Shown in pieces: positions 1 to 10,200 of a stretch of DNA of 36,316 nucleotides (position 1 is its first letter; every line of letters begins with the position of its first letter). This DNA comes from Isotricha intestinalis (lineage: Eukaryota > Ciliophora > Litostomatea > Vestibuliferida > Isotrichidae), in assembly GCA_023807065.1 (NCBI GenBank), contig JAJJLU010000500.1:1-36316 (forward strand), read 5' to 3'. A model generated the notes under the pieces. The model made no database searches, was not told the DNA's origin, and worked only from the letters and a program-made list of their open reading frames with translations. The position numbers and the translations under genes were made by a program.

Positions 1-1730
1 GATTTATTTCTTAAATTACTAGTAATTTCATTTAAATTTATTGAAATATTATTTTTATTTTTTCTGTCTTTTTGAAGATTAGATAAATCTTTTAATATTT
101 TTAAGTAAGATGGCCTTTTTGTATTTATTATATTTTGATTTATTTTATTTGTTAAACAATTTTTTTTTTGTGAATCATTGTTATTTGACTTTAAACATTG
201 CTTTGAATATTTCTCAAATTGAGGTGATTCTTGTTGATCATTCAAAAAATTATTTTGTTCTGTCTCATCTATATTTAAATCTTTTTCTTCTATTCTCTCA
301 TTTTCATTTGATAAAACAATATACTCTGGATAAGAATCTATTTCTAATTTTTCTTGATTATCTTCATTTATATTTTCTAAAAAATTATTTTGATTCTTGT
401 TTTCCAAATTTATAGTTTGTTTACTCACTATATTATCATTTACATTATTATCTTCTTTTTCTTTTATTTTATCTTTATTTTTCTCCTCTGATGTTAATAA
501 ATCTTTTAATTTTGAAAATTTATCATTATTATTTTTTTCATCTTGATTATATTGATTATCATTTGATTTTATTATAAATTGATTATCTAAATTTAAAGGA
601 ATAATTTTTTTTGTTTCATTTTTTATTGAATAATCAAAATTATTTCTAAAAGAGAATTGTCCTTGATTTATATTTAAATAATTTTCATTTAATTCATTAT
701 TTAATTTATATTCATCTAAATTTTCAAAGTTTATTTTTGATTTTTTTAAAGGACTATTAACAATAATCTGTTGATTATTTGATAAGCAATCAGAAATATT
801 TTCCTTTGACAAATTATTTTCAGGAGATTTTTTAATATTTGGTGATTGACTCACACTAATATTAAATGAATTATTATATTCATTTGGAAAAGTTATTTTT
901 AAATTTTTATCAATATTTAAATCGAAATTTTGACTTAATTCAGGACTTGTTTCAAATCTTTTTTTTGTTTCAAAATTTTTCTTGTTTGTGTTTGGAAATT
1001 TATTTTCATTTATATTATTTATATTTAAATTAAAATATTTTTTTTCACTTTTTGTGTTTAATAAATTTAAAGTACTTTGAAGTTGTTCAATCAATTTATC
1101 ATAATCATTATTTGATTTTTTTAAATTTTTGTAAATATTAGTTAAAAAATTTTCTTTATCAAGTAAGATTTGATATTTTTCTTCATTAATTTCTAATTTT
1201 TCATCTTTTTTTACATTCATTTTTGAATTGACTTCATTTATTTTTATTTGTAAATTTTCATTCTCTTGTTTCATTCTTGTGTTTTCTTTTTGGAAAACTA
1301 AAAATTGTTGATTTAAAACTTTATTTTGCATTTCAATTTCATAAAATTTTTTATTTAATCTTTCATATGAATTTATCTTCTCTTGATTAATATCATTGTT
1401 TTTTTTTAATTCTTCTTTTAATATATGACATTGTTTTATATATTCTTCAATATGATTATCAATTGGAATTTCTTTTTCAAAAAAATTTCTTTTCAAACTT
1501 TTTAAACTTTTTGAATTTTCTTTGTTTCCAAGATTAAAAATTTCATAATTATTATTTGAATTACTATCATTAGAAAATGTATAAGAAATAGAATTAGTGT
1601 CTCTAGAAAAAGTATTTTCTTTAAATCTGGTTGATTCATTTAAATATAAAGAATTCATAAGATTTGAAAAAGAAAGTTTTGCTCGGTCTAAAACTCCAAA
1701 ATATGGTTTTCTATTTCTTGAAGTATGCAT
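1..1730 (-). CDS. Partial coiled-coil, Asn/Lys/Glu-rich protein (3' end outside window)
   Basis: A reading frame on the minus strand starts at the ATG at 1730-1728 and stays open for 576 codons to the left edge, where it is cut. I translated it line by line and met no stop. The protein begins MHTSRNRKPYFGVLDRAKLS. Residues about 93-222 are a strong coiled-coil candidate, rich in E, K, L and Q with heptad-like spacing. The rest is Asn/Ser/Lys-rich and probably disordered, with several SP or TSP sites. I recognise no family. It is divergent from the CDPK gene, with 92 bases between the start codons. The product is hypothetical; a cytoskeletal or scaffold role would fit a long coiled coil but nothing more specific supports it. 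Confidence 0.8.
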   Translation of the reverse strand, partial: MHTSRNRKPYFGVLDRAKLSFSNLMNSLYLNESTRFKENTFSRDTNSISYTFSNDSNSNNNYEIFNLGNKENSKSLKSLKRNFFEKEIPIDNHIEEYIKQCHILKEELKKNNDINQEKINSYERLNKKFYEIEMQNKVLNQQFLVFQKENTRMKQENENLQIKINEVNSKMNVKKDEKLEINEEKYQILLDKENFLTNIYKNLKKSNNDYDKLIEQLQSTLNLLNTKSEKKYFNLNINNINENKFPNTNKKNFETKKRFETSPELSQNFDLNIDKNLKITFPNEYNNSFNISVSQSPNIKKSPENNLSKENISDCLSNNQQIIVNSPLKKSKINFENLDEYKLNNELNENYLNINQGQFSFRNNFDYSIKNETKKIIPLNLDNQFIIKSNDNQYNQDEKNNNDKFSKLKDLLTSEEKNKDKIKEKEDNNVNDNIVSKQTINLENKNQNNFLENINEDNQEKLEIDSYPEYIVLSNENERIEEKDLNIDETEQNNFLNDQQESPQFEKYSKQCLKSNNNDSQKKNCLTNKINQNIINTKRPSYLKILKDLSNLQKDRKNKNNISINLNEITSNLRNK

Positions 1731-1822
1731 TTTTTAAAATTAATTCATTTTCAAATTTGAAAAAAACTAATATTTAAAATAAAAAATAATTTATTAACTT
1801 ATAAAAAAATAATTAATAAAAA
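1731..1822. promoter_or_regulatory. Short divergent intergenic region
   Basis: These 92 bases separate the ATG of the minus-strand coiled-coil gene from the ATG of the CDPK gene, so both promoters and both 5' leaders must fit here. The sequence is almost pure A/T with A-rich tracts next to each start. No distinct motif can be named. Confidence 0.5.
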
Positions 1823-3544
1823 ATGGGAGTTTGTGGTTCTGTGAATAAACCTTCTTTTTATTATGAACAAGAAAGAAAAAAAAAGGAATTTAAAAAAACA
1901 ATTGAATTTAATTCACAAATTTTAGAAAAAACAAAATCTCCTTCAAAATTTAATAAAAATAAAATACACAGAAGAATAAAAAGCACAGATAAAACTAATA
2001 CTATTGAAAATGATTTTGAAAAAGAAAAGGAAAATGAAAAAAAATTTGAAAGAAAAGGTAAAAGATCTATTTCTTTAATTCAAAAAAATAAAATTGCAAC
2101 TAGTTTATTTAAAGAAGAATTAAAATTAAAAATAACAACAAAATCGTTAATAGAAGAAAATACAGGATTACCAAATTTAAAATATAAAGTAATAAGTAAA
2201 ATAGGAGAAGGATGTTATGGAACAGTATTTTTAGCAATGAATTTAATAACTAAGCAAAATGTTGCAATAAAAAAAATAAATAAAATAAAAGAAAATGAAA
2301 TTGATGATTTGGAAGTTAAAAATGAAATTAATATTTTAAGAAATTTAGACCATCCTAATATAGTAAAAATTATAGAATTTTATTCAACAGAAAATGCATA
2401 TTATATAATTACAGATTATTGTCCAAGTGGAGAATTATTTAATCAAATAAATAATTCATATAATGAATTTCAATTAGCAGTTTTATTTTATCAAATTTTT
2501 TCAGGATTATATTATTTACATACAAATAATATTATTCATCGTGATTTAAAATTAGAAAATATTTTATTGAGTGAAATAGAAAAAGATTATAAATCAAATT
2601 TAAAATATTTTTGGATTAAAATTATTGATTTTGGAACATCAAAAATATTTTCTAAACATAGAAAAGAAAAATCAATAGTTGGTTCTTCATATTATATTGC
2701 TCCTGAAGTTTTAAATCAATGTTATAATGAAAAATGTGATACTTGGAGTGTTGGAGTAATTTTATATATGTTAATATGTGGAAAACCACCTTTTGATGGA
2801 GAAGATGATTTTAAAATAATAGACAAAATAAAAATAGGTAAATTTGATGATCAAAATAAAAGATTATTAAATTCTTCTGAAGAAGTTCAAGATTTAGTAC
2901 ATAAATTATTAAATGTTAATATTAAAAAAAGATTAAGCGCTCATGAAGCTTTGGGACATCCTTGGTTTAAAAAATTTAATGGTAAATCTTTATATTCTAA
3001 TATTTCTGATGAAGAAATTAAAGTTTATTTACAAAGATTAAGACATTTTCAAATAAATTCAAAATTTCAACAAATGGTTTTAGCTTTTATTGTTCATAAT
3101 ATAAATGATAATGATGAAATAAAAGATATTTTAAAAATCTTTAGATTATTTAATTTAAGTGATGATGGTAAATTAACTAAAAATGAATTATATCAAGGAT
3201 TAATTAAATATTTTGATGAAAATGAGATTAGAGAAGAAATAGGAGATATTTATTTAATGTTAGACGGTGCAGATAGAGGATTTTTAGAATTTGAAGAATT
3301 TTTAAGAGCATGTTTAGATCAAAAGAAAGTGTTATCTGATGATAATTTACTTTATGCATTTAATTTCTTTGACAAAGATTATACAGGAAAAATTTCTGTT
3401 GAAAAAATAAAAGCAAATTTTATTGAGAATTCTGTAAAAAATGAAGTTTTTGAAAATATTTTAAATGAAATTGAACATAATCAAGATGGAGAAATTGATT
3501 TTTTAGAATTTAAAAATATGATGATGAATAATTACAAAGAATAA
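1823..3544 (+). CDS. Calcium-dependent protein kinase (CDPK), probably myristoylated
   Basis: This is a serine/threonine kinase fused to a calmodulin-like tail, 573 residues. The kinase domain is at about 121-382, with the glycine loop GEGCYGTV near 128-135, Lys150, HRD at 239-241, DFG at 269-271 and APE at 293-295. The catalytic loop reads HRDLKLEN where HRDLKPEN is usual. Four EF-hand loops follow at 444-455, 481-492, 517-528 and 551-562. All depart from the ideal pattern: Asn at position 1 of the first, positions 3 and 5 lost in the second, Lys at position 12 of the third, Glu at position 1 of the fourth. The start MGVCGS gives Gly2 and Cys4, the usual signal for myristoylation plus palmitoylation, so a membrane location is likely. 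The basic stretch 17-110 is probably disordered. CDPKs convert calcium signals into phosphorylation; the substrate is unknown. Confidence 0.93.
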   Translation: MGVCGSVNKPSFYYEQERKKKEFKKTIEFNSQILEKTKSPSKFNKNKIHRRIKSTDKTNTIENDFEKEKENEKKFERKGKRSISLIQKNKIATSLFKEELKLKITTKSLIEENTGLPNLKYKVISKIGEGCYGTVFLAMNLITKQNVAIKKINKIKENEIDDLEVKNEINILRNLDHPNIVKIIEFYSTENAYYIITDYCPSGELFNQINNSYNEFQLAVLFYQIFSGLYYLHTNNIIHRDLKLENILLSEIEKDYKSNLKYFWIKIIDFGTSKIFSKHRKEKSIVGSSYYIAPEVLNQCYNEKCDTWSVGVILYMLICGKPPFDGEDDFKIIDKIKIGKFDDQNKRLLNSSEEVQDLVHKLLNVNIKKRLSAHEALGHPWFKKFNGKSLYSNISDEEIKVYLQRLRHFQINSKFQQMVLAFIVHNINDNDEIKDILKIFRLFNLSDDGKLTKNELYQGLIKYFDENEIREEIGDIYLMLDGADRGFLEFEEFLRACLDQKKVLSDDNLLYAFNFFDKDYTGKISVEKIKANFIENSVKNEVFENILNEIEHNQDGEIDFLEFKNMMMNNYKE

Positions 3545-3664
3545 AGTTAAATATAATGGTTTTAACAGTAAAATATCTATTATGATTTTTAAAATATATA
3601 AATAAAAATAAATTTTTATTTATAATTATTATTCCTATTTTCAATCAAAACATATTCAAAAAAG

Positions 3665-4140
3665 ATGAATGATGAATTAAATTAAAGAGGAAATTATTTA
3701 GTATTAGTAAATACAATTAAAAGAGAATATAAATCATTAAATTAAGTAAAAATGAAGAATTTTGTTCTTTGAAAAAAATATTAAATATTATTCTATAAAG
3801 GGGGAAAAAATATATGAAATAGAAAAAAAAAGTAATAATGAATTAAAAATTAATTTAATAAAAAAGTTGAAAGTGAACATTATTCAGATACTATAGAAAC
3901 ATTTGAGAGACAAATTTAGAAAAATTAATAAAGAAAAGAAATGATATTAAGAGAGCGTATTAAATGAGAAAAAAAAATACAGAGAAAAGGATAATGTAGA
4001 AAATTAAACAAAAAATTAAAATTAAATAAATTTAAGTTTAAAAGATTCATTTTTTCAATCTCAATTAATGAAAAGTTCAATTATTAATAGTTCAACAATT
4101 AAAATAGGGGAGTGAAAAAAATATGAATAAATCAATAAAA
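3665..4140 (+). pseudogene. Possible decayed coiled-coil gene relic
   Basis: No intact reading frame exists here, but short open pieces on the plus strand look coding-like. One begins with ATG at 3665. A second, around 3866-3965, is rich in Glu, Lys and Arg and reads as coiled coil apart from scattered TAA/TAG codons. A third, around 4031-4113, is in another frame and includes SLKDSFFQSQLMKSSI before a TGA. The acidic-residue content is higher than expected from such AT-rich random DNA. This could be a gene broken by stops and frameshifts or simply chance. No family was recognised. Confidence 0.22.
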
Positions 4141-4149
4141 TTAAATTTT

Positions 4150-5000
4150 TTACTATAATTCAAAATTGACTCTATATATAGACTTAATTTATATCTTTTT
4201 TTTAGGTTCTATAATTAAAACTCTATATTTTAATCAAAAATAAATATTTAGAAAAAGAACAAAAAAATAATTTTCTCTAATAATAAAAAATTATTTATAA
4301 TCTTTAATTAATTATTCCATTTCTAATTGAATAAATAATTTATTCTATCCATTATATATGTCTATAGCCATTAACAATAATGCTATTTTTTCTATTATAT
4401 TCATATTTTTCTAAAATTATATAAAATAAAGTTTTTTCATTTTTTATTTCATTTTTATTTCGTTACAATTGGTTTATGATATAATTTAATTTTTTTGTTA
4501 TTGTCTTTTTATTGTCTTGATTATAATTGATTCCTTTTTCAATTCAAAATTAAATATTCAATAATGTCAAATCTGCTTACTATTACCTTAAAAAAATTTG
4601 ATAACATTTATCTTTAATATTATAGTATAGAATTTACCATCTCTTATTCCTTAAAATTTATTTATTTAATCAGAAATATTTATTTCATTTGAATTTAAAT
4701 TTCATTTATCAATCAAAATCATATCATAATTTTTGTCTTTCTGTATTTAGATAATAATATTTTTTAGAATTATCTTTTATTGTTTGAAATAATCTCAATT
4801 CTTTTAAATTTTGAAGAAGACATTCAAATCTTCTTTTATTAATTATAGAAATTAAGATTGAGATATTAATACCATTAAATAATTTTTAATTATTTTTTAT
4901 TTTTTGAAAATTCCCTTTTTAAATTGAGAATAATAATAAATAAATAATATTTATCCTTTTAATTTTAATCGATGAATGAATTTATTTTTTTATTTGAATT
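4150..5000 (-). pseudogene. Possible decayed coding relic on the minus strand
   Basis: On the minus strand, 4885-4727 is open for 53 codons (including NKRRFECLLQNLKELRLFQT). The next frame then gives short coding-like pieces down to about 4150, for example 4410-4348, broken by many TAA and a few TGA codons. Acidic residues are about twice what random AT-rich DNA should give. There is no start, no intact frame and no recognisable family, so this is at best an old pseudogene. The rest of the interval to 5655 is T-rich or A-rich spacer in which I see nothing. Confidence 0.18.
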
Positions 5001-5655
5001 TATTGAAACTAATAAAATACTCTTATAGGAAATATTAAATTTTATATTTTAAAGTAAAAATATAAGTTTTATTAATTAATTGATAAATTTTATTCCTTAT
5101 TTTTTCTATTTATACATTTTTTATAAATTTTTTTTTTCATTTTATATATTATTTAAATTTATTTTTTAAAATTATATATTAATAATTAATACATTCTGAA
5201 GTTGGTATCCTAATTTTTTATAAATAAATCATATATTTGATTAAACATTTTTTTTATTTTAAATTATATCTCCATATTCTAAACGGTGGATTTTTTAAAG
5301 AATAAATATTTTTTAAAACACTTATTTACTTTTACTCTTTAACATTTAAACCTCCATTTTTTTTATTGATGAAAATTGAAAAGAAAATATAAATTTAAAA
5401 ATGAAAAAAATTTATTGATTCATTCTTAGTAATAAAAAACAAAAATCGGAAAAATCAATTCAATAAAAAATGTCCTAAATTTTCCTTAAAAGACCAAAAA
5501 TTTAATATTTAAAATTAACAATATTCCTATTTAAATAAATTATAATCCTTAATTTTTTTATTCATTTAAATTTAACAAATGTAAAATTTGTTTCCATTTT
5601 TCAATAGCTCTAATATAAAAAACCAAAAAAAAAAAATTTATAAATTATCAAAAAA

Positions 5656-6795
5656 ATGGTCGAGTCTCAAACAACAATAAAACTTGGTAGTCACTATTTA
5701 TTATATTTAAATAAAAAATTGGGAAATGGTGCATTTGGCGAAATTTATCTCGGCCTAAACCAAAAAAATTACCAAGAAGTTGCAATAAAATTAGAAAAGA
5801 AAACAAATAAACCTCAACTTCATCATGAAACAAGAATATTAAAAGAACTTCAAAATGGAACTGGAATTCCAAAAATATTTTATTTCCATCAATTACAAAA
5901 TTTTTCTTGTTTAATACAAGAACTATTAGGACCTTCATTAGAAAATTTATTTAATTTATGTAATAGAAAATTTTCTTTGAAAACAACATTAATTTTAGCA
6001 ATTCAAATGTTAAATAGAATAGAATTTATGCATAATCGTGGTATTATTCATAGAGATATTAAACCAGATAATTTTTTAATGGGAAAAAAAGAAAAAGATT
6101 ATTTATTATATATTATTGATATGGGATTAAGTAAAAGATATATTGATCCAAAAACTCAAAAACATATTAAATTTAAAGAAGGAAAAAATTTAACTGGAAC
6201 TGTTCGTTATGCTTCAATTTTTACACATAAAGGTTATGAACAAAGTAGAAGAGATGATATTGAAGGAATTAGTTATGTTTTAATTTATTTTTTAAAAGGT
6301 GGATTACCTTGGCAAGGTCAAAAAGGGAAAAATAAAAAAGAAAGGTATCAAAAAATAATGGATATTAAAATTAATACTAAAATTGAAGATTTATGTAAAG
6401 ATTTACCTTTTGAATTCATAAAGTTTGTTTCTTATCCTAGAAATTTAATTTTTGAAGAAAAGCCAGATTATGATTTTTTGAAAAGTTTATTACATAATAT
6501 TATTAAAAGAGAAGATATTAAAGTAGATTATAATTATGATTGGTTGAATTTGAATAAAAAAGATGAAAAACAAAAAGAAAGAAGTGAAAATGAAGAAAAA
6601 ATTAAAATTTTTACTGATGAAAATATTAATAATAATAATAAAAATAATAATAAAAATAATAATAATATTTTTAGGATTATTAATGATGATGTGAATATTA
6701 ATATGAATATTAATATGAATATTTTTATAAATAATTTTACAAATTTAAAAGAAGAAAAAAATATAGAGATAGAAGATAAAAAAATCGAGAAGTAG
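5656..6795 (+). CDS. Casein kinase 1 (CK1) family protein kinase
   Basis: This is a 379-residue CK1-type kinase. The glycine loop LGNGAFGEI is at 22-30, the ATP-binding Lys at 45 and the CK1 hallmark LLGPSLENLF at 90-99. HRDIKPDN is at 132-139, and the GTVRYAS and EQSRRDDIE segments near 181-203 are also typical of CK1. The metal-binding motif reads DMG (155-157) instead of DFG. The kinase domain ends near 300. A tail of about 75 residues follows, mostly Asn-rich low complexity (about 323-365). The ATG lies in an A-rich leader and the frame ends with TAG. CK1 enzymes phosphorylate pre-phosphorylated or acidic targets in many pathways, so no particular role follows from sequence. The family call is firm; the consequence of DMG is not known. 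Confidence 0.93.
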   Translation: MVESQTTIKLGSHYLLYLNKKLGNGAFGEIYLGLNQKNYQEVAIKLEKKTNKPQLHHETRILKELQNGTGIPKIFYFHQLQNFSCLIQELLGPSLENLFNLCNRKFSLKTTLILAIQMLNRIEFMHNRGIIHRDIKPDNFLMGKKEKDYLLYIIDMGLSKRYIDPKTQKHIKFKEGKNLTGTVRYASIFTHKGYEQSRRDDIEGISYVLIYFLKGGLPWQGQKGKNKKERYQKIMDIKINTKIEDLCKDLPFEFIKFVSYPRNLIFEEKPDYDFLKSLLHNIIKREDIKVDYNYDWLNLNKKDEKQKERSENEEKIKIFTDENINNNNKNNNKNNNNIFRIINDDVNINMNINMNIFINNFTNLKEEKNIEIEDKKIEK

Positions 6796-7264
6796 GTATA
6801 AATTTAGAAACATATAATTAAACAACTTTTTGAAAGATTGTATAAAGTATTTATGCGATTTATTCAGTAAAAGGTTTTTTTACCTTTAAACTTGTTCTAA
6901 TAATAAAGTTCATTAGGTTATTAGTTATATGTTAATGTATAAATCATATTTATTTATTGGAAAATAAATTGTTATTTTTATTATTCATTAATTAAAAAAT
7001 ATTAAAATATATTATATATCATAGATAATTAATTTTATAAATATGAAAATATAAGAATTTTGCTTTTAAATTTATTTATATTATTCTTATATATTTATTA
7101 CCTTTTACAAGTTTCAGTTATATTTAAAATAATAAAATCAATAATCTAAAAAATAATATTTATTTGATTCATATATAATAGAGAAATGAAAATTATATGA
7201 TTAATTTATTAATTATTAATTATTAATTTTTTAAATATTTTTTTCTGATTTAAAAAAAGTAAAA
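6796..7264. other. AT-rich spacer with a small hairpin
   Basis: This is the 469-base spacer between the CK1 stop and the TRAPPC8-like start. Near 6870-6887 the bases AAAGGT and ACCTTT face each other across a T-rich loop, so a six-pair hairpin could form in the CK1 3' untranslated region. No other gene-like content is visible. Confidence 0.35.
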
Positions 7265-10200
7265 ATGTCAGAAAATGATAAATTAAATAATGATGATAAA
7301 AGAGGAGAATATTTTACAAAATGGGTACAAGAAAATTTTATACCATGTGGAATAGTATATTCTACTGATAAAATAAAAGAAATTTTGAAAAAAAATAATT
7401 TAACACCAAGTGAATTTATGAGACCTTTTGGAGATCTCAACAATATTCCTTTTAAAATTCAAATTAATGATTATAATTCCACAATAAATGATTTCAAAAT
7501 AGATTTTTTTGACTCAGAAGATTTTGATGAAAATAATACTAATTTAGAGTTTTATTTATATAATTGTCTAAAACATAATAATAACATTCCTAAATTTTCG
7601 CTTGAAAATACTTATAAAAATATTTCTGATATAACAAGTGAAATGAATTATTATGCTTTTAATTATTTTAATGAAATGGAAAAAGTAATAATTGAACATT
7701 GTTATTTTTGTGAAAGTGAATTATATCAACAACCTTTTTGTTCAGTTTATTTAGTTTCTATTAATGATGATATTGAAACAATCAAAAATATGAAAAATAA
7801 ATACCCTCTTTTATTGAGAGATACTTATGAAAAAAATATTTCTACTTTAATATTAGTTTTCAATGACAAAAGTAATGAAGAGAATTTTTTACAAGATAAT
7901 AATATTATACTAAAAAATTTAAAAATTATAAAAAGTTTATTTAATAATGAAGAAGTTATTTATTTTGAAATAAATGGTAGCAAAACTAAAAATTTAGAAA
8001 ATAATAATATATTTAAAAAGTATATTCATAGATTGGAATTATATGGAAAATATTTTTCAGAAGGAGAATCTAAAATTGTAGAAAAAGGTATATTATTAAC
8101 AAATGATGAAATTAATGCTTTAAAAACTAACATTAATGCTTTTATACAAATTAATTTCAGAGATTCAATAATAAAATTTGCAAAGAAAATTATAGACTCT
8201 ACGCCTCAAAAAGATAAAAATATCTTTAATATATTTTCAAATAAATTTAAATTAATAGAATGTGAACATTATTATACAAAAAAATTTATAAAACCTGAAA
8301 AAGATTTATATTTACTATGTTTTTTATTATTCTATTTAAGAGATTATAAAAATTCATTATTTTATTTAGAAAAATTAGAAAATAAAATAAAAAAATTATG
8401 TGAAAGATTAGAATGTTCAATTGTCCAATTGAAAATCATTTTAAAGTATATTTGTTCAGATAAAAAAAAAATAGATTTTAAAGAAGCAATAGATTTATAT
8501 GTAAGTTATAGGGTAAGACTTTCAAATAAAATTCCAAATAGACTTAAATATTATGGTACTTTTCGAGCTTTTATTATTTTATTAAAATTATTAGAAGATT
8601 ATGATCTAGAAAAAGCCTTTAGAATAATGAATGATTATGATGATCTTTTTAGAAATTTTTGTTGTAAGTTATTTCAACCTTTATTATATGAAAAAAGGAG
8701 TTTTTATTATTTATTTTTTGAAAAACCAAGTCTAAGAAAATTTATATTTGAAATATTAATAACAACAGCAAAATATTTCAATCAAAATTATGAAAGTAGT
8801 TTAATAAGATTAACATACCAACTTAATGGTTTAAAATACATTTATAAAATTTTAAAATTCAATGAAATAACAAATCCAAATTATACTTTAAGTTTTTTAG
8901 ACCTTAAAAAATTTATTTGTTATAATTTGACTATATTTTGTGAACAATTAAATTATTTAGATTCAAATTTTCAAATTTTACATAATAATATAAGTCTATA
9001 TGAGGTTTTAGAAGGTCAAATTTTTGATTCAAAAGGTAAAAGCGTTTATGATTTATCAAATACTGGAGAAGATAAAAAAGTTGCAGAATTGTTTTCAAAA
9101 TTAATCAAATTTTTTCAGAAGAATAAAGATTTTCTTCAAAATTATTCAATACCAAAAATTGATCAAACTTCCTTAATTCTGATTAAGGAAGGTGATTTAT
9201 TAATTTCAAATAATAAAACTCCTTCAAATTACTATGAATCTTTTTCTAAATTTTCTATTCCTGTCACAAATAAAAAATATTCTTTATTATCAAATGAAGA
9301 TTTATATATTTTAAAATTAACAGATATGATTACAAATAAAAAACAATATGGAAATTATTTTATAAAGAAAGAACATATTATAAATAAGGACGAAGAAATT
9401 ATAATTCATTTTGATTTAATTAATCCTTTACCTATTGATATTTTTGCAGAAGATATTCATCCAATTATTGAAAATGAAAATTTAGTAGAATGTGAACATG
9501 TGAAAAGTTCTTTACAACCAAAAATCAGGAAAACTGTCTTATTAAAAATAAAATTTAAAGAAATAGGAAAAATAGTAATTTTAGGAATTTCTCTTAATAT
9601 TTTTAGTAATATTAGAGTTAAAACTTATTTTAAATATCCTTTAAAACATTCTTATTTATATGATAATTATGAAAAAAGAAGTGAGGATGAAAATTTAGTC
9701 ATTGTTCAACCAAAAAAAAGAAAAAGAAGAAAATTTAGTAGTGCTCATAGAATTAATTATAAAGATAAAGAAAAAAATTATTCTTTCGAAATCTTAGAAA
9801 AAGATTTAAATATAAATATCTCAATTCCTTATTTAAATGAAGGAATTCATTTATATCAGTATGAACTCTTTTATTTACCAATTAAAATAATAAATAAATA
9901 TAGAGCTAAAATTAAAAAATTTACAATTTTTTTAAATTCGATTCAAAATACAATTATATGTCCAAATTATATTTATAAACAAATAGATTTAAATGAAGAA
10001 AAATTAATTCAAATCCCAATAATACCAAAAATATTAGGAAATAATTACTTAAATATTGTTATTAAATTTGAAAGTCTAAGTGAAGACATTGAAATAAAAA
10101 GTTATATGATTAAAATAGTTACACATAAAAGTATTAATATCCAAGTTTGTGATATATTAATGGAAAAAGAAAATTTATTTGAAAGAAGAAGAATAATTTT

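Noticed and set aside
1..60. A second telomere at the left end.
   Set aside because: No CCCCAAT or similar repeat is present and a coding frame runs through the edge.
110..415. A 101-codon plus-strand frame at the left edge.
   Set aside because: It is the antisense shadow of the minus-strand coiled-coil gene, with a composition (Phe, Leu, Tyr) typical of such shadows.
6870..6887. Hairpin as a bacterial-type terminator.
   Set aside because: The genome is eukaryotic and the stem has only six pairs, so it is noted only as a possible 3' untranslated structure.
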